Position numbers and translations under genes: made by a program. Source: Plantago elongata (taxonomy: Eukaryota > Streptophyta > Magnoliopsida > Lamiales > Plantaginaceae). From it: a stretch of DNA of 64,000 bases. Below, piece after piece: positions 1-13,529 of the stretch (positions are counted from its first letter, which is position 1; each line of letters starts with the position of its first letter). The notes under the pieces were generated by a model. The model ran no database searches, was not told the DNA's origin, and saw only the letters and a program-made list of their open reading frames with translations. The stretch spans positions 18,401-82,400 of the forward strand of contig JAYMSP010000105.1 of assembly GCA_036897095.1 (NCBI GenBank), written 5' to 3'.

Positions 1-3000
1 AATAGTCGGAAAAGCAAGGTATTTATCTTATTAATATGAAAACAATTTAAGTATAACTCTATTCAGTAAATAAAAAGGGCAGCTCCTTAACGCTTCTTCC
101 TTATAGAGGTATTAATTAATGAGGGAGTACTCTAGTTTAAACCCTTTCTTTCTAGTAAAGGAAAAGATTGTAGTAATGTAAAAGCATAATTAAGACTAGC
201 TTAAAAATAGGTGCTAGCTAAAGAATTCTTAAAACTACTGAGAGGTACTTGCCCTTCACTAGATAGTTTTATTTATGAATGGGGCAAAGGCAAGCCTAAT
301 TATCTAATAAAGAGTTCCTTACTTAATAATACCTAATCGTGCATTATTCGTATAGGAGTTATACCCTTAAAACATCCTTAAATAATCTGTATTTCTAGCC
401 TTACAGCTTTTACATAATACAAGGTAAACTAGGGGTGAGATACTAATTTTTACACAAAGTGCAGAGTGTATTTCCAAGGGTACAAACTTAAAGGTTAGGG
501 TGTTAAGGCGTAATCGTTATCGATTACTCGAGGTTATACTTATTAAGATTATGAGAGATCTAGTTACATAGGGAAGAACTTTTAAAAGATGTGTATAATA
601 ACTCAATATAACCTAGGCAGGGTCTTTTGTGAAAGTAGCTTAAATCTTTCATTTATAAATGAAAGAACTTATTCTTCTAAAAATGTTGTACTGTGATTAT
701 GATTAATACCTTTCTTGAACAGCTTTCTTTTAGTACTCCTTTCTTTTCTCCCTTAAAATTTAAGCATTCTAATTGTACTAACATAGTATTACATAGAGCA
801 ATAGTTTATACAACGTCGTGCTAATAGATTCTAGTAAAAAAGGGAGCTCATAAAGGAGGAGGAGTACTTATTTATGACTTTAAGTATTAGAAGAAACTAG
901 TTATTTATTCTTAACCCTATACTCCTTTTATTATATACACGCGCTTAAGGGAGTCTTTAGGATAAGACTTATATTTATTAATTGATAAACACTCTTTCTT
1001 GATATAAAATACTATAGTCACGCAAGAATTTTACCTATAATAATTCTTTCTTGTATAAGGGACTTTTTTAAATACCGTATTCTAACAACAATATAAAGTA
1101 ATAATTATAATATTAAATATTTGCTTTGTTAATTTGGTACTGACTTAGAGACAACAGACTTAAACACCACACTTTGTATTAAGGTATTAAGTACCAGGCA
1201 TTTAAAGGGGACAAGCCTATAAGTTAAAGGACTAAAACTTAATGATTATATCTTGCTAAATACTCTATAACATAGAGAGAAGTACTCTATCTCTTAGGAT
1301 TTCTAGAAAAGACTCAAGTACTTTAATGCGCAGGGACTTACTTTTATAGCGGTCTCTTTTTTAAAAAGATATCTTGAAGGGCAATAGTATCCTATTTCTA
1401 TGACTAATTATAAAGAGTGTAGTTTTAGTCATTTATTTTCCTGTACTATAGAGCAAGTAAAGTAACTTATAGAGAAACCCTTTAAAATAGTAAGTAGTCT
1501 CTTTTTTAAACGTTGTAATTGAGGAGGCTCTTGAGTATCTGTTATTCACGTATTTAATCAAAAAAATTATAAAAATTTTATATCTAATCTAAGAGTATAA
1601 AACTATCCTTCTCACGTTACTGGCATTACTCCTAATACTTAACTATAGAAAAGAAATATGTTAGACTGTCGCTAGCATATCTTTACTAGTAACTCTTTAA
1701 GAAGGAAAAAGGTAACTCTCTATATAATAACTTAGGTATATAAAATATTTATCGATGTAAAGTACTAAGCTATATATAAAGGGTATAACTTTGGGTGCTT
1801 AGTAAATCTCTAAAAATAGAATTAGTTATATAATAAGGTATAGTAATAATAACTCCTTTAAGTCTAATCTCTTTTAAAGAATACTTTAATTAACTGTTGA
1901 GAGATATAAAATAGCTGGATTAAAATAGAATGATCTTCTATAAAGTAGATAGGTGTGCTCCCTACTTGGGGCTGTATATTTTAAGGGAACACTTTTTGTT
2001 ATGAAAGTCTTTAACATGGGGTACTTTCTTCCCCTTAGTTATAAACTAGACTTATATCACATCATTATATTTTAATAAAGAAACTTATACTTAATTATTT
2101 AAAGAGAGATAGTGTATACTTCCTTGCTTATGACATAGAGAACTATACCTTTTTCTATAAAAAATACTTTAATAAATTTAATACTATGCAAAGCTAAAAT
2201 AGTTCTTCTCTGTGCTAGTACTAGAGTACCTTTCTTAATAAACCCTTAGAGATAGAATCTTGTTATATATAAGTAACTCCCTTAAAGTATAAATAAGATA
2301 GAGACACTTACTACTCTTTATTTAAGGAGAGTTACTTGTGATAAATATAAAGGCCTATAATATAATATATCTTAGTTATAGAAATACATCTTATGCATTA
2401 TATAATAATAAGAAAGCGTATACATATTTATACAAGTACTTTCTCTTTCGTAGTGTACTTAAAATAGTGTGCGCTCGGACGCCCTTTTCTATAAAATATT
2501 TAGTAAAGAGAAGTGCATGCACGATTATTTACTTATATAATTGTGACTTAAGTAATTTTTACTTTATAATATTTTATTTAAATAGAATGTATTTAAAAAA
2601 AAGAGTACAATAACTCTCTTAACTCTCTCTAGAGCGAGAGATATTCATTTAAATTATTTTGCATGGGGGAAGCTTAATTATATAAACTGGCACTTCTTAA
2701 GTTATAAAGTATTAATAAAACACCCGCCTAAGAGGGGAGAAGATACCCGCCCGCTAGGTACTTCACTAAGTCTGTCTAATTATTAAATACATATATATAT
2801 AATAGAGAAATGGCCCCTTTCCTTTGCCTACATTATCAAGCTATAGATTATAACAATCAAGTTTCTAGCATAGTAAAGTAAAAGTACTCCCTTCTAGTAA
2901 CAAAAGGCAATAGAGTAATTTTTTAACCCGGGAAGTATTTATATCTAGTGAAATATCTAGCCCTAGTAAATACTCTCTTACGAATAATAACTTAACAAAT

Positions 3001-4989
3001 CTCCAATATTGTAATTATAGAGAACCTCAAAGAATATCTTTATGAAATACTCTCTAATTTACAACGAAGTAAATCTCTTAACCATTTCATTCTAATAATA
3101 ATAGAAATAAAGTATATTTTATAATAAAAGGTATAGAGGGTTAACTTGTCACTTACCAAATTATTTTTCAATAAGTACTAAAGGATTTTATAGAATTAAG
3201 GAGCATAATTATTAAATAACAACTTTTTTATAAGTAAATATTAATGTACCTTCTCCTTAGAACATAAGAGTTTAGATCTAATGTATATTCTTAAATAGTA
3301 TAACTCGAGCATGCACTCCCTTGTGAGGGTAGATTTGTATACTAAGTAACACCTATAATATATGCTTCATGGAGATAAGTTGCGTACCCTCTTCCCCATA
3401 AAATTATAGAATGATCTTCTTACTCCCTAAAGATAAAAGAATAACTCGACAAACCTTTAATAGAATAGTCCCTTCTATATATAATTTGGCTGCTTGTATT
3501 AATAATTAAGACTTAATTAAATCTTATCTTTATAATATAATTTAGATAAGACAAGTTTACTTCTTATGTTTTTACTCAAAGTATAATTTTAATTCAGAAA
3601 AATTTGGCATTAGTATAATTATAATATTGAAAAGTACTCTTACTATAACTCCTTGTTCGTCTTTGTTCCTGGGATATTTTACATTCCTTTCCTTCTATAT
3701 AATTACTAGAGTAAAAAAAGAGTATCTAGAGTACTGCATTGCTTTTTTAGAGTAATAAAAATAATATAGTAAGTAGAGTCTTCGAGTACTTACCTATAAT
3801 TAGGCCTAGCTTACTTTTTAAGTGCACTTTAGGGAAAACTTTAATTATGTGATACAATGGAGGTAGAAAACTATAAGAAAGATATTTAAGTACATTGTCA
3901 TATATATAAGGGAAAGGATGCGCTAACCTTGAATGCAGGATAGGGCTCTTCCCTTTAAGAAATACCTTTTCTTGTATAGTGAAAAGGGTTCACACTCTTT
4001 AGAAATTAATGCAAGAGTATTCATTGTCTCCTGAGTTTCCTATTATATCCTTTATATAAGGTGAAAGTATACATTATTATGTATTTAATAAAGAGTACTT
4101 TAGTCACTAGTGGGAACCCTTTGCTTTCTTAGAACTACTTTTATTAAACCTTACTCTTTATAGAAATAGAACATGCTGGGAGTAATCCCTTAGCTTCTTA
4201 CTTAGTGTACTAGAAATATAGAACTCTGTATTATACAAATGAATGGTAAATACTATATTTTTACTTATTTTTTTACGTAAGACCTTAGCAAAATGCTTAT
4301 AATAGACTACAACTTTCTTAGAGAAATGGTTGTTGCCCTTTAGCTATACCTATTTTATCTAGAGAGCAAATCTTTAATAATTATTAAAAGAGCATAAGTC
4401 CTTGTTCTATAAAAGAGAGTTTAGTCTATAGTTTTATGTAAGTCAGTTATTATTTTCTAGTACTCTAAAGTAATTCTGAAGTGCAATCTCTTAATAGGCT
4501 TCCTTATCTTTTGATTAGGTATACTATTTCTTCTAGATGCATGATATAGTTTATGCTCCCTATTTTTATATAAAGACTTAATGTATTTAATTTATTTATA
4601 TACCTTAACTAAGATAAATGCTTGGGCATACTCTAATATTCTACGTATAAATGAAGACTCTCTAGAACATAAGGTTTTATATAATTAAGTAGCTTCCCAC
4701 TAGTGTTTTACTTAACCTGTTATATGTATAGGGGCTTATTAAAAATATAACTAATATACTCTAGGTACTATTTTAACCATATTTAGTATAAGACCATTTT
4801 AGATACTTTTTATAAGATCACATAAAAAATATATATATTTTATTTACTTGCTGGGCGAGGTTTGTGTATTTTATTAATTAATATATAAAACGGGGTATAT
4901 AGTTTTTATCTTCTCTAGTATTCAAGCAATAAATTAAAGATATAAGTAAAGGCTGTCTTTAGCAAAACATAATTAAGTCTAAAGTGTTT

Positions 4990-5011
4990 ACTATACTAGT
5001 ACTATACTAGT
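4990..5011. repeat. Two tandem copies of an 11-bp unit
   Basis: ACTATACTAGT occurs twice head to tail without a mismatch. It lies inside type-A DNA and is probably replication-slippage debris. No function is inferred. Confidence 0.9.
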
Positions 5012-5107
5012 TCATAATATAGAAAGAAAGCACTCTTTCAGCACTTATGACATCCTATTTCTTTATTATAAATAGCTTTAATACTAGAATAAATAATTGA
5101 TAAAATT

Positions 5108-5123
5108 TTAATAAAAAGTCATT
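5108..5123 (+). repeat. 16-bp exact dispersed repeat, copy 1
   Basis: TTAATAAAAAGTCATT is repeated exactly at 6088-6103, 980 bases downstream in the same orientation. The flanks do not match beyond this core. It may be a surviving island shared by two diverged copies of one repeat, or a chance match in AT-rich DNA. Confidence 0.6.
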
Positions 5124-5844
5124 TAATATTATGCCTCTAGAAAAACTCCTCCTTCAATCTTGTAGCATACGAAAGTTACTTAAGATATTTGTTAGAGGTA
5201 GTTAGAGTTATACACTTTTACTTAAGAATTATTTACTAAACATGGAGATCTATAGCTTTTAGATTTATATATATTAAAAGATATATGCCCTTAAAAATAC
5301 TTCTACCTTCTGAAAGTTATCACTTAGTAAAACACCCTTATAAGTTAACACTAGGGCAATATCCTCCTGTACTCTATATTCTCTAATAAACTAAGATACC
5401 CTTATTTTTATAAATATCTTCCCTTAAGAGAGTAGGTGTTTATTATTTAACTTTTATACTTTACTAGAGATATAAACTAGGGCAGGAGTATTACCCATTT
5501 ATGAATACTGGAGTTAAGTATCCTTTTCAGAAGTAAATAGTTTAGGCCATTTGTGTAGATATATGATGAAAGAGAGTTTGTACATATTTAGGTATTATTA
5601 TATATTTGAGTGAACTTATGCCTATTAATAATAATAATCTCTTACTCACAAAGAAAAGTTACTTAAAAAGACTAGAGATACTCGTTATTTAATTAGAAAG
5701 GTCTTGCCTTTTCTATTTTTAATAGTCCCTAGGTAGTAGTTCCTTAAGAACGGAGTATACTATGCATGTCTTATGAATGTAAGGTATAACTTATAATTCT
5801 ACTAGTAACTTAAGTATAATGAAAGTGCCCTTTCTTTCCTGCAA

Positions 5845-5864
5845 ATATATATATATATATATAT
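5845..5864. repeat. AT dinucleotide microsatellite
   Basis: Ten uninterrupted AT units. Shorter AT tracts lie at 36294-36306, 48479-48491 and 58151-58167. Confidence 0.95.
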
Positions 5865-6087
5865 TAAGGGAGTTACTTTACTCTCACTCTCTATAATAAG
5901 GGGTAATTTTATAATAAGACTATTCATTATATCTTCTTAATAAAACGCAGCTATTCTTAAGTATTACTTGCAAGAGCTTCTTTTATACTTATAAATTTTT
6001 AAGTATTTTTTAGAGAAAGGAGTCTTTATTAGTTAGCTCATATTTATAACAACAGCTCTGGAAAGAAGCATACCTTTATTTATAGTA

Positions 6088-6103
6088 TTAATAAAAAGTC
6101 ATT
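6088..6103 (+). repeat. 16-bp exact dispersed repeat, copy 2
   Basis: This is the same 16-base core as at 5108-5123, in direct orientation. Sequence on both sides differs. Confidence 0.6.
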
Positions 6104-9100
6104 ATTATAGAAGTTTCCTACTATATAAATAACCTCTATTTCTTATACAAGTTAAATATACTTAAAAGAGCATACATTGCGCGCAGTTATTTATGCACAT
6201 AGTTTTTGTATAAGGATATACGGTATAACTCTAGTAACCCCTATAAAATCTATAAGTATGAAGTGTATCTTAATTACTTGAGAAATCCCTCTAGTAATAG
6301 AGTAAAGAAAGAGCTCATACTCTTAAATATAAATGGGAGACTAGTATAACGCTTAGGATACCCTATTAGTGCATAATAACTTGCAATCCCCTTAGCTATA
6401 AAATAATAGAGCGTAAAACTTATTCGTTTATATCTTATAAGTGCTTAATAAAAGTATGAAAAATAACTAGTTTAAGATTTCTTTATTATAGATTACTTTA
6501 ACACCGAAGAGTTACATTATTATACCATAACATTATACTTTACTATTAATAGAGGCTTAATTAAGCATTTATTTTATATACGTGTTTAGTTACTAGAGAA
6601 ATACTATTATCTAGAGTTCTATAAGAAAGCTTTCTTCTAAATACGTTAGGGTAAAGAGGATACTTAAATTACCTAATTAACGTTTTAGAAGTATAAAAGA
6701 CGCATGGCATGTCTTTTCTTACTCTAAATTATTAGTAGGAAGCTTTCATTTTAATTATAATAACTAAAAAGTACATAATTACTAAAAATTGACCCTTTTA
6801 GTAGAGAATTATGCGGGGTCCTCTAGCTTTTTTATAAAAATGTGCCTAGTAAACTAGATCTTTAGAAAAGGTACTTACTACATATTTCATGAATGTTCTA
6901 GGTCAAGTTTATTACTTTCCTATTAGTACATTCTATTAGTTAATTAAGACATAAGTATTTTAGCCATCATACTAACCCCATAATTATACCGTACGCTAGA
7001 TTCCTTAACTTATACATGGCGTTGTACTTGGTACTTGAGATGCTTTTATAAAATAAAATATAAGATTACCATCTAGAACTATACGTTATCAAGGAGTACT
7101 CGTCCCTTCATAGAGTATCTTGTTATTTTAAATAAAAACTTCATATTCTATAGAGATGGATACCTTTCTTATTCTAAATTATATTACCATAATCCCCAGT
7201 AATATAGAGTATAAATAATTAAACATCTTTCTTATTATAAAGGGGTATAGCAGACTCTATCTCCGGTACCTCTTAGGTAATGACTAAAGGTAGATAAATA
7301 GTGTACAAATATTCTTTCTTAAGTATTAAGCGATCCTTTAGGTATAAAATAAGTAAATCTATCCTAGCCTAGCCTTTAGCTATCCTTTCTCTAAGGTAAA
7401 CATATTGTAAAGCTATTCTTATAAAGTAACTACTAGAGTTTATAAATTCCTGAAAAGTTATCCTATGTAAATAATAAGGCCATGCTCTAGGAAGAGTGTA
7501 CTTTATAAAAAGGGTATAGGTAGTACTTTCCATTTTTATAGTATAAGCTTAAGTACATGGCAGTCTTTCCTCTAAAAAGATCTGTTATACATAAGCTCTT
7601 CTACAGTTTCACTCTAACTTTTTAAGGGTAAGTTAGAGGTCTTACCTTATGTCATAATTATTTTACTAATGTATTTTTTTATAAATGCTCCTCCATAAAT
7701 AGTATACCTTTCTTTACGAGATAAGTACTTCAATTCCATTATATAGCATAAGTAATAAATTATATTATAATGTACTATGGAGCAATTTTTCCTTATTAAA
7801 GCATTTACATTTATATATAATAAGGATAATACCTTATTTCCTTCACTATCTTACTTACTACTCTAAACCTATAAATTATTACGGAATTAGATATGGAAAT
7901 ACCCCCTAGCTTTAAGAAATAAAGTAAAGACACAGAGCTCTCCCATAAAATGCACTAAGATATACTAACGCATTTACTTAAGACTTAATTATGTATGAAA
8001 GGACTCTAATAACTTATATAGTAAATAGATTGGGTATTAGAGAGGAACTCCCTTAATTTTATATAACATAATAGTGAAACCTCTTTGATATTATAGAAGT
8101 AGTATCCTTCCTATATTTATATTAAGTAAAGGTTTCACTATATTTCCTTACTTATATAAAATATGGAGTATCTTAGGATAATTGCTTAGGAGCTTCCATT
8201 ATAAATATAGCTTATTGCTTAAAATAAAGTAGCTCACTATAATAGGGAGGGTTAGTATAATTATTTATAAGTAACAAAGATTAACTCTTACCTTCACGAA
8301 AGTACACATTATAATTAAGAGCGAAGATAACTACCTAATACTTTGTACCCTAGGATCCCTATAGAAATGTCTTTTACAATTATAAGTTAAGATACCCTAA
8401 TTCTTTAATAAACATGTTTATAACAAAGAGGGTCCCGTAGTTATTTATAAAGAATAATTGCTTAAGAAGTCATATGTATAAGTTATACAAATTATTAAGT
8501 ATATATAAACTTTCTAAGGAATAAGTAAAGGGGCAACCTATCTTTATATAATAATAAGGAGCTAACTTAAAGTACTAGAGAAAATAAAGGGTAATCTCTT
8601 TCTAGTGCTAAATAATTATATATTCGCTTAGTATTAAAAGATTAGGGTAAGAGGTACACCATATTTTTCTTCCTCGTATAATATAGGCTTCTAGATAGTG
8701 CAATTATTTGATCTAGTTTATTCCAACAAAAGGGAGATTATAATATTCGATCTTTCTTAAAGTATATTTAAAAGTGTATTTAAAACTATGAGTAGAGTGT
8801 TTACATTGCCCTACAAGGTTTACTATGTTATAAAGGATGCCTCGCTTAAGTCTTTCTCAGGGAATAGTAAAGAAGATGCTTTTCCTTATTACTAATATCT
8901 TTATTATAGAATGTCCTTTGACTATAGATAGAATTTTATACCCATATATTTTATATACTAGAGTAAGGAGTATTGTAGAGGAGTAACTTAAACTTAATAA
9001 ATATAAAATAGATTGTTCACCTTTAAAAGTGTATACTACTAGGCTATCTTTACTATTTGAGGAAGATGTTGTCGTCTCAGTATAAGCCCTATAAGAGCGT

Positions 9101-12100
9101 AGATTAATTAAGAGTGTTTATATAGATTATATAGAAAAAGTAACTCGCCTTAATTATAGGCAGCTTTTAAGAGAGAAAGGAGTTCATACCTATCTACTTC
9201 TAAAGAGAGTACTTTCTTAAATTATTTTTAAATACCTATTAAAAGCATAATTTATAAAGTATCTTAAGCCAATTTTTGTGGGAAACCTTACTCTCTTCCC
9301 TATAAAGGTAATATAGAGCCCTCTTCTTTGTAGTAAAGAAAAGACTGCTAGAAGCAATTCATATTTATACATTAATAAATATTTTAATGATGAAAGAAGG
9401 ACACCTGAAATAATTAAATATAAAAAGAGTTTAGAGTTATACTATATAAAATGCCTTTTGCTAAGGTATTCGATTATTAAAATTTATATCTTGTAGTAGT
9501 CTATTTATACAAGAATGTTGACAGTGAAGTACAAAATGTTTGTAGGCCTAAGTCTTATAACTCAAAAATAATTTCTTACATAATCAGGTACTATTTATAG
9601 AAAGGGCTAATATGACTCTCTTTTATTAATATAAATAGAATACTTAAATATACCTTATAGAGTGTAATAAATCCTTAAGTGAATAACTTTTATAGGATGG
9701 GACCCTAAGAGGTATACTAGCATGCCCTTGTCAAATAAAAGGCGCCGTGGTGAATATTCTCCTATAATATTTAAGTTACCTAAGGAGTAGGTCTATTTAT
9801 GAGGGGATAATTTAATACTACCTTTAAATAACTAGAGTATATGGCACTATAGAGAATGATATCTATATTTTAATGGGGTACACTATATTTATAATATATA
9901 TATACCATATATAAGTATATAAGGAAGGCTAACTCCCTTAGGTATATAAGATACTATACATTAATAGGGCTTAAGTAATTCTAGATTAAGTTTTATATTA
10001 TAAATGCTTCTCGGAGTAAAAAATATTATAAATTCTCACAATTTATAAGGTATTTATGCGTGCTTAGCTTTTATTTAGCATAAACCGGGCTTTTCTTTTC
10101 CCTTTATGTACTAGGCAGAAGGTTTCCTTTCCTTATACGCTTACAATACCGTATAATTTATAGGGGATAATATATTTTTTTCTATATGCACTTTAATAAT
10201 TAAGGCATTCCTCTCTTAAATAGAATTACTAAAGATAGTGAAGTATTAAAATAAATATATTAAGGAGTACCCTCTTCAATAAAAAAGATAATAATAATAA
10301 CTAAATTATATAAATGAATGTTATAAGTATACTATCATAAGAAATAGAGACCTATGACTTGAATATTTTAGAATTATAACAGAGATTACTATATAAATAT
10401 TACCTAACTATAGAAATTGATTATTTTTAATGTTCTTTCTAAAATAGAACTCAGCGTGCATTATTTAACAATTATACTTTATTTACAATATGGATAAGTA
10501 CTTTGTAAGAGTTCTTCCCTTACTATATAATTAAAGCTAAGTAACCGAGTAAATGTACATATTATTTAATATTATGCTTGGATTGTTTTATGCTCATCTG
10601 CCTTAGTAGAGTATACTAGCTTATGTTAGAGTTAAACACCTTACTACTAAACACTATAGCAGCTCGTTATGTAGGGTATCCTTCTATAAAGGTAGAGGGT
10701 TATTTCTCTAAGTATTCCTTTTCAATAAATACTTGGCTCTTGGATTCTGTGAAAGATCTTTTGCACCAAAAAAGAATTAGGCTTAGGCTCGCGAGTCTTA
10801 TTAAAACTCGTGACTAGGAAAGTCCTATAACATCCCCCTTACTTATACACTAGACTATTTTTTTAGTCACGCATACTAAGAAATTCTCTACGACTCTAAT
10901 TATCTCAAGACTTATGAGTCCTATAAATTATCTCTAAAACTACTTTTTTGATTCTTAAAGAATAGATAATTACTTAAGGAGCTCAACACTATTTAATACT
11001 TATGCATAGTAGAGTGATTCTACTAAAGCATCACTTATTGTAGAGAATGGAGCATAGTACAGCAGCAGGCATTGTGGCTAGTCTTTAACGAGAGTTTTCG
11101 GTTAGATAGGAATTAATACTTTTCACCTTGTTTGGTTGTTGATAGAGAAGTTGTTTCACAAAAAGAAATAATGGATGTTGGAAATTCAAGATATAGAACT
11201 ACAGTACTTCCTAAAACATGTTAAGTCACACGCAAGTAGGCATAGAAAATATAGCACGTGTATATGATACTTCGTTGAAAATCTATGTTGAAAGAATAGA
11301 AAAAGTCAATGCATGCTAAGAACTCTAACTTGGTGATCCACTCCTAAATAGATCTTTTTCCAAGAAAGAAAGAAGGACCTTTTTGCTATGTTTTATTGTT
11401 TTATATAGAAGAAATTAAATTAGGCAGTGTCTTATTTAGATCCTTATAATATTTTAGGTTACATAGGTTTCCAAAGCACGTGACATACAACTACTTTTGT
11501 ATATCCCAAAATGAAGTAGGAGAAAGTTCTTACTCGATTTCTTATACTTATCTAATCTTGTCTAATAATAACTTATTAAACTACACGTATATTACACGGG
11601 CCTTGTTCTACTTTTTACTTTGTAGCGTCATTCTAAAAGGAATCTCTTTTCTTTCATATTTCCCTCATATTAAGAGATTTGGAATTCTTGTATTTTTTGT
11701 ACTTGAGATGTTTCATTTCACACAGTAATAAAGGCTTTCGAATATTTTATTTTATTCTGATATATCTTTTTTTAGTTCTTTGAAACTTACCTTATTTATT
11801 GCAATGTATGTGAGGGTATTTTTGATCAATGTCATAGGAGGGGAATCCTTGCCTAGGAAAAGAAATAGAAAAGTATTCCAAAACGTGCACCGATAATGAC
11901 ACCGTAATTGGCGACTATATAGCACTCTAACAAACAACAAAGTTTCTTTAAGTTAAGAGAATTCTTAAACTTAAAAAGAAACCACTTCGCGCGATTTGCT
12001 TCTAACAATCTCTAGTCCTCTGTCCAAATAAATTCTACCATGATCTATTTTCATTTTCTACATTTGTGTCTGTGGTAACACTTTTCCTAGTATTACCTTT

Positions 12101-13037
12101 TTGTCTCAATCTGAAGTGAAGGGCAAGAAGAAAGGGTAAACTCTTTCTGATAAGGCATAAAGGTAGTAAGTAATCGATACCATAGAGAAAGAGACAAATT
12201 CTAAAAGAAGAAGGGTAAAGAAAGTTTGGCTGTGCAAGTATTACTCAGGAAATGGGTAGCCCCCATGTTTAAACTTCTACAAAATATACAGAAGGGAAGA
12301 TCTATGTTTTTTGGTTATTTCTACTAGCAAGAGTTCCGTCTTTTTGCGAAGTATGTTTGTTGGTGCTACTAAATATTATGAATTGAATTCCTTTTACATC
12401 TCCTAGGATATAAATCTATTATAAAAGAAAGCTTTCTTTTTTTTTACATCTCGGTAGTCATTGGTTTTTATAACCTTCTAGCGAATTAGAAAGGTTAGGA
12501 GGGGATTTTGCTGTATTTGATTTTATGGAGACAGACTAGAACAAGAATAGAATTAGAAACGAGGAATTAAGGGTTATTTAACAAACTAAGGCGAATAGTA
12601 TTATTTTCAAAGGGAGGGGCACTATAGCTTTGCAAAGGACTTATTAGGGGCTTACTATTAATAAGCAATAAGCATACAATACCCGTTTAAAAAAGTAGAT
12701 AGATATTGATTGAATATTGAAACTATTAAGTAAACACATACATAGAAGAACAGAAATAATATAAGGGTTAAAGAGAGACAGACAGCACATAAGATTTTTT
12801 ATTCTCATAATATATACTAGCTATCGAGGGTGAAGTTAGTCGGGTGTAATGAATGAATAGAATAAGCCAAACGATCATAAACATACAACAACTCATGTAC
12901 CAGGCTTAGAGCTAAAAGAATAATACAAATCCTCTGCTCTTCATCAACGTTTAATATGATAAGAAATATTTTCTTTTGGCAGAACTCTCCTTTATGTACT
13001 GAAGCTATGTTGTAATCCCGTCACGCCAGTCAGTCTG

Positions 13038-13062
13038 CATGCGTGTTCTTTCGGCACGCATG
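13038..13062. repeat. Inverted repeat, 8-bp arms and 9-nt loop
   Basis: CATGCGTG (13038-13045) and CACGCATG (13055-13062) are perfect complements around a 9-base loop. The arms are GC-richer than the neighbourhood. Confidence 0.85.
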
Positions 13063-13517
13063 TCCATGGAGTAAAAAAGAGTTGCCACCCCGAAGCTTCA
13101 TGACCCAAAGGTGAACCAGTGTTGTCAATACACACGCACCCATTATTTCACGCAATTCAGAACGAAAGTACCCCTCTCACGGGAATAACACCAACTTCAT
13201 ATACGACCCACTCTCCCCCTACGATAGCATATCATTTTTGTATTCATCTGACCCTATGTCTATGCCAATACATACAAGACCATACAAGCACCGATTGCCA
13301 AACACCTTTCCCACAGATACAAGGTCTACTTTTTTAGGATCCTTGCCTTAGGCTACAGCATACCTTTAATCAGCTTGCATAGCCAATTTACACAATTTAG
13401 ATGAGTTGTCACAAGGTAGCAACACATGCGGGTTAGCCATGCCCATCACAACACATGATCACATGATACCAGCAGAAGGAGGGGGGATCCAGTACGGAGT
13501 CCTACTCGTGTGGATCG

Positions 13518-13529
13518 TTCCCTAGGGAA
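13518..13529. repeat. 12-bp perfect palindrome TTCCCTAGGGAA
   Basis: This is a self-complementary dodecamer near the right end of the GC-rich patch. It could be a dimeric protein-binding site, but no gene nearby supports a regulatory role. Confidence 0.85.

Larger units (their letters stand above)
1..11035. repeat. Type-A AT-rich block 1, RIP-like decayed repeat DNA
   Basis: No gene is visible. TpA is abundant, CpA and TpG are scarce, and surviving C and G sit mainly in CT/CC and AG/GG contexts. A hand count of bases 1-120 gave TpA/ApT near 1.35 and (CpA+TpG)/(ApC+GpT) near 0.63, which fits saturating C-to-T change at CpA on both strands, as in fungal RIP of repeats. Stops (TAA, TAG) are dense. 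The longest frame, 2338-2613 (91 codons, opening with GTG), is a low-complexity Tyr/Asn/Lys/Leu stretch with no recognisable domain. The block holds four copies of the AGAGTTATAC word (51, 5204, 6223, 9433), two TTAAGACTTAATTA words (3506, 7978), a 16-base exact repeat (5108, 6088) and an AT microsatellite (5845). The stretch 10560-10820 looks less RIP-like and contains an unrecognised 64-codon frame (10623-10817), so the right border is fuzzy. Confidence 0.6.

Noticed and set aside
2338-2613. 91-codon frame in type-A DNA
   Set aside because: It begins with GTG, is dominated by Tyr, Asn, Lys, Leu and Ile, and has no motif. It is explained by AT-rich composition.
13119-13337. 72-codon Thr/Pro/His/Ser-rich frame in the GC-rich patch
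   Set aside because: The composition simply reflects the C- and CA-rich strand, and no domain was recognised. The patch itself is kept as a finding.
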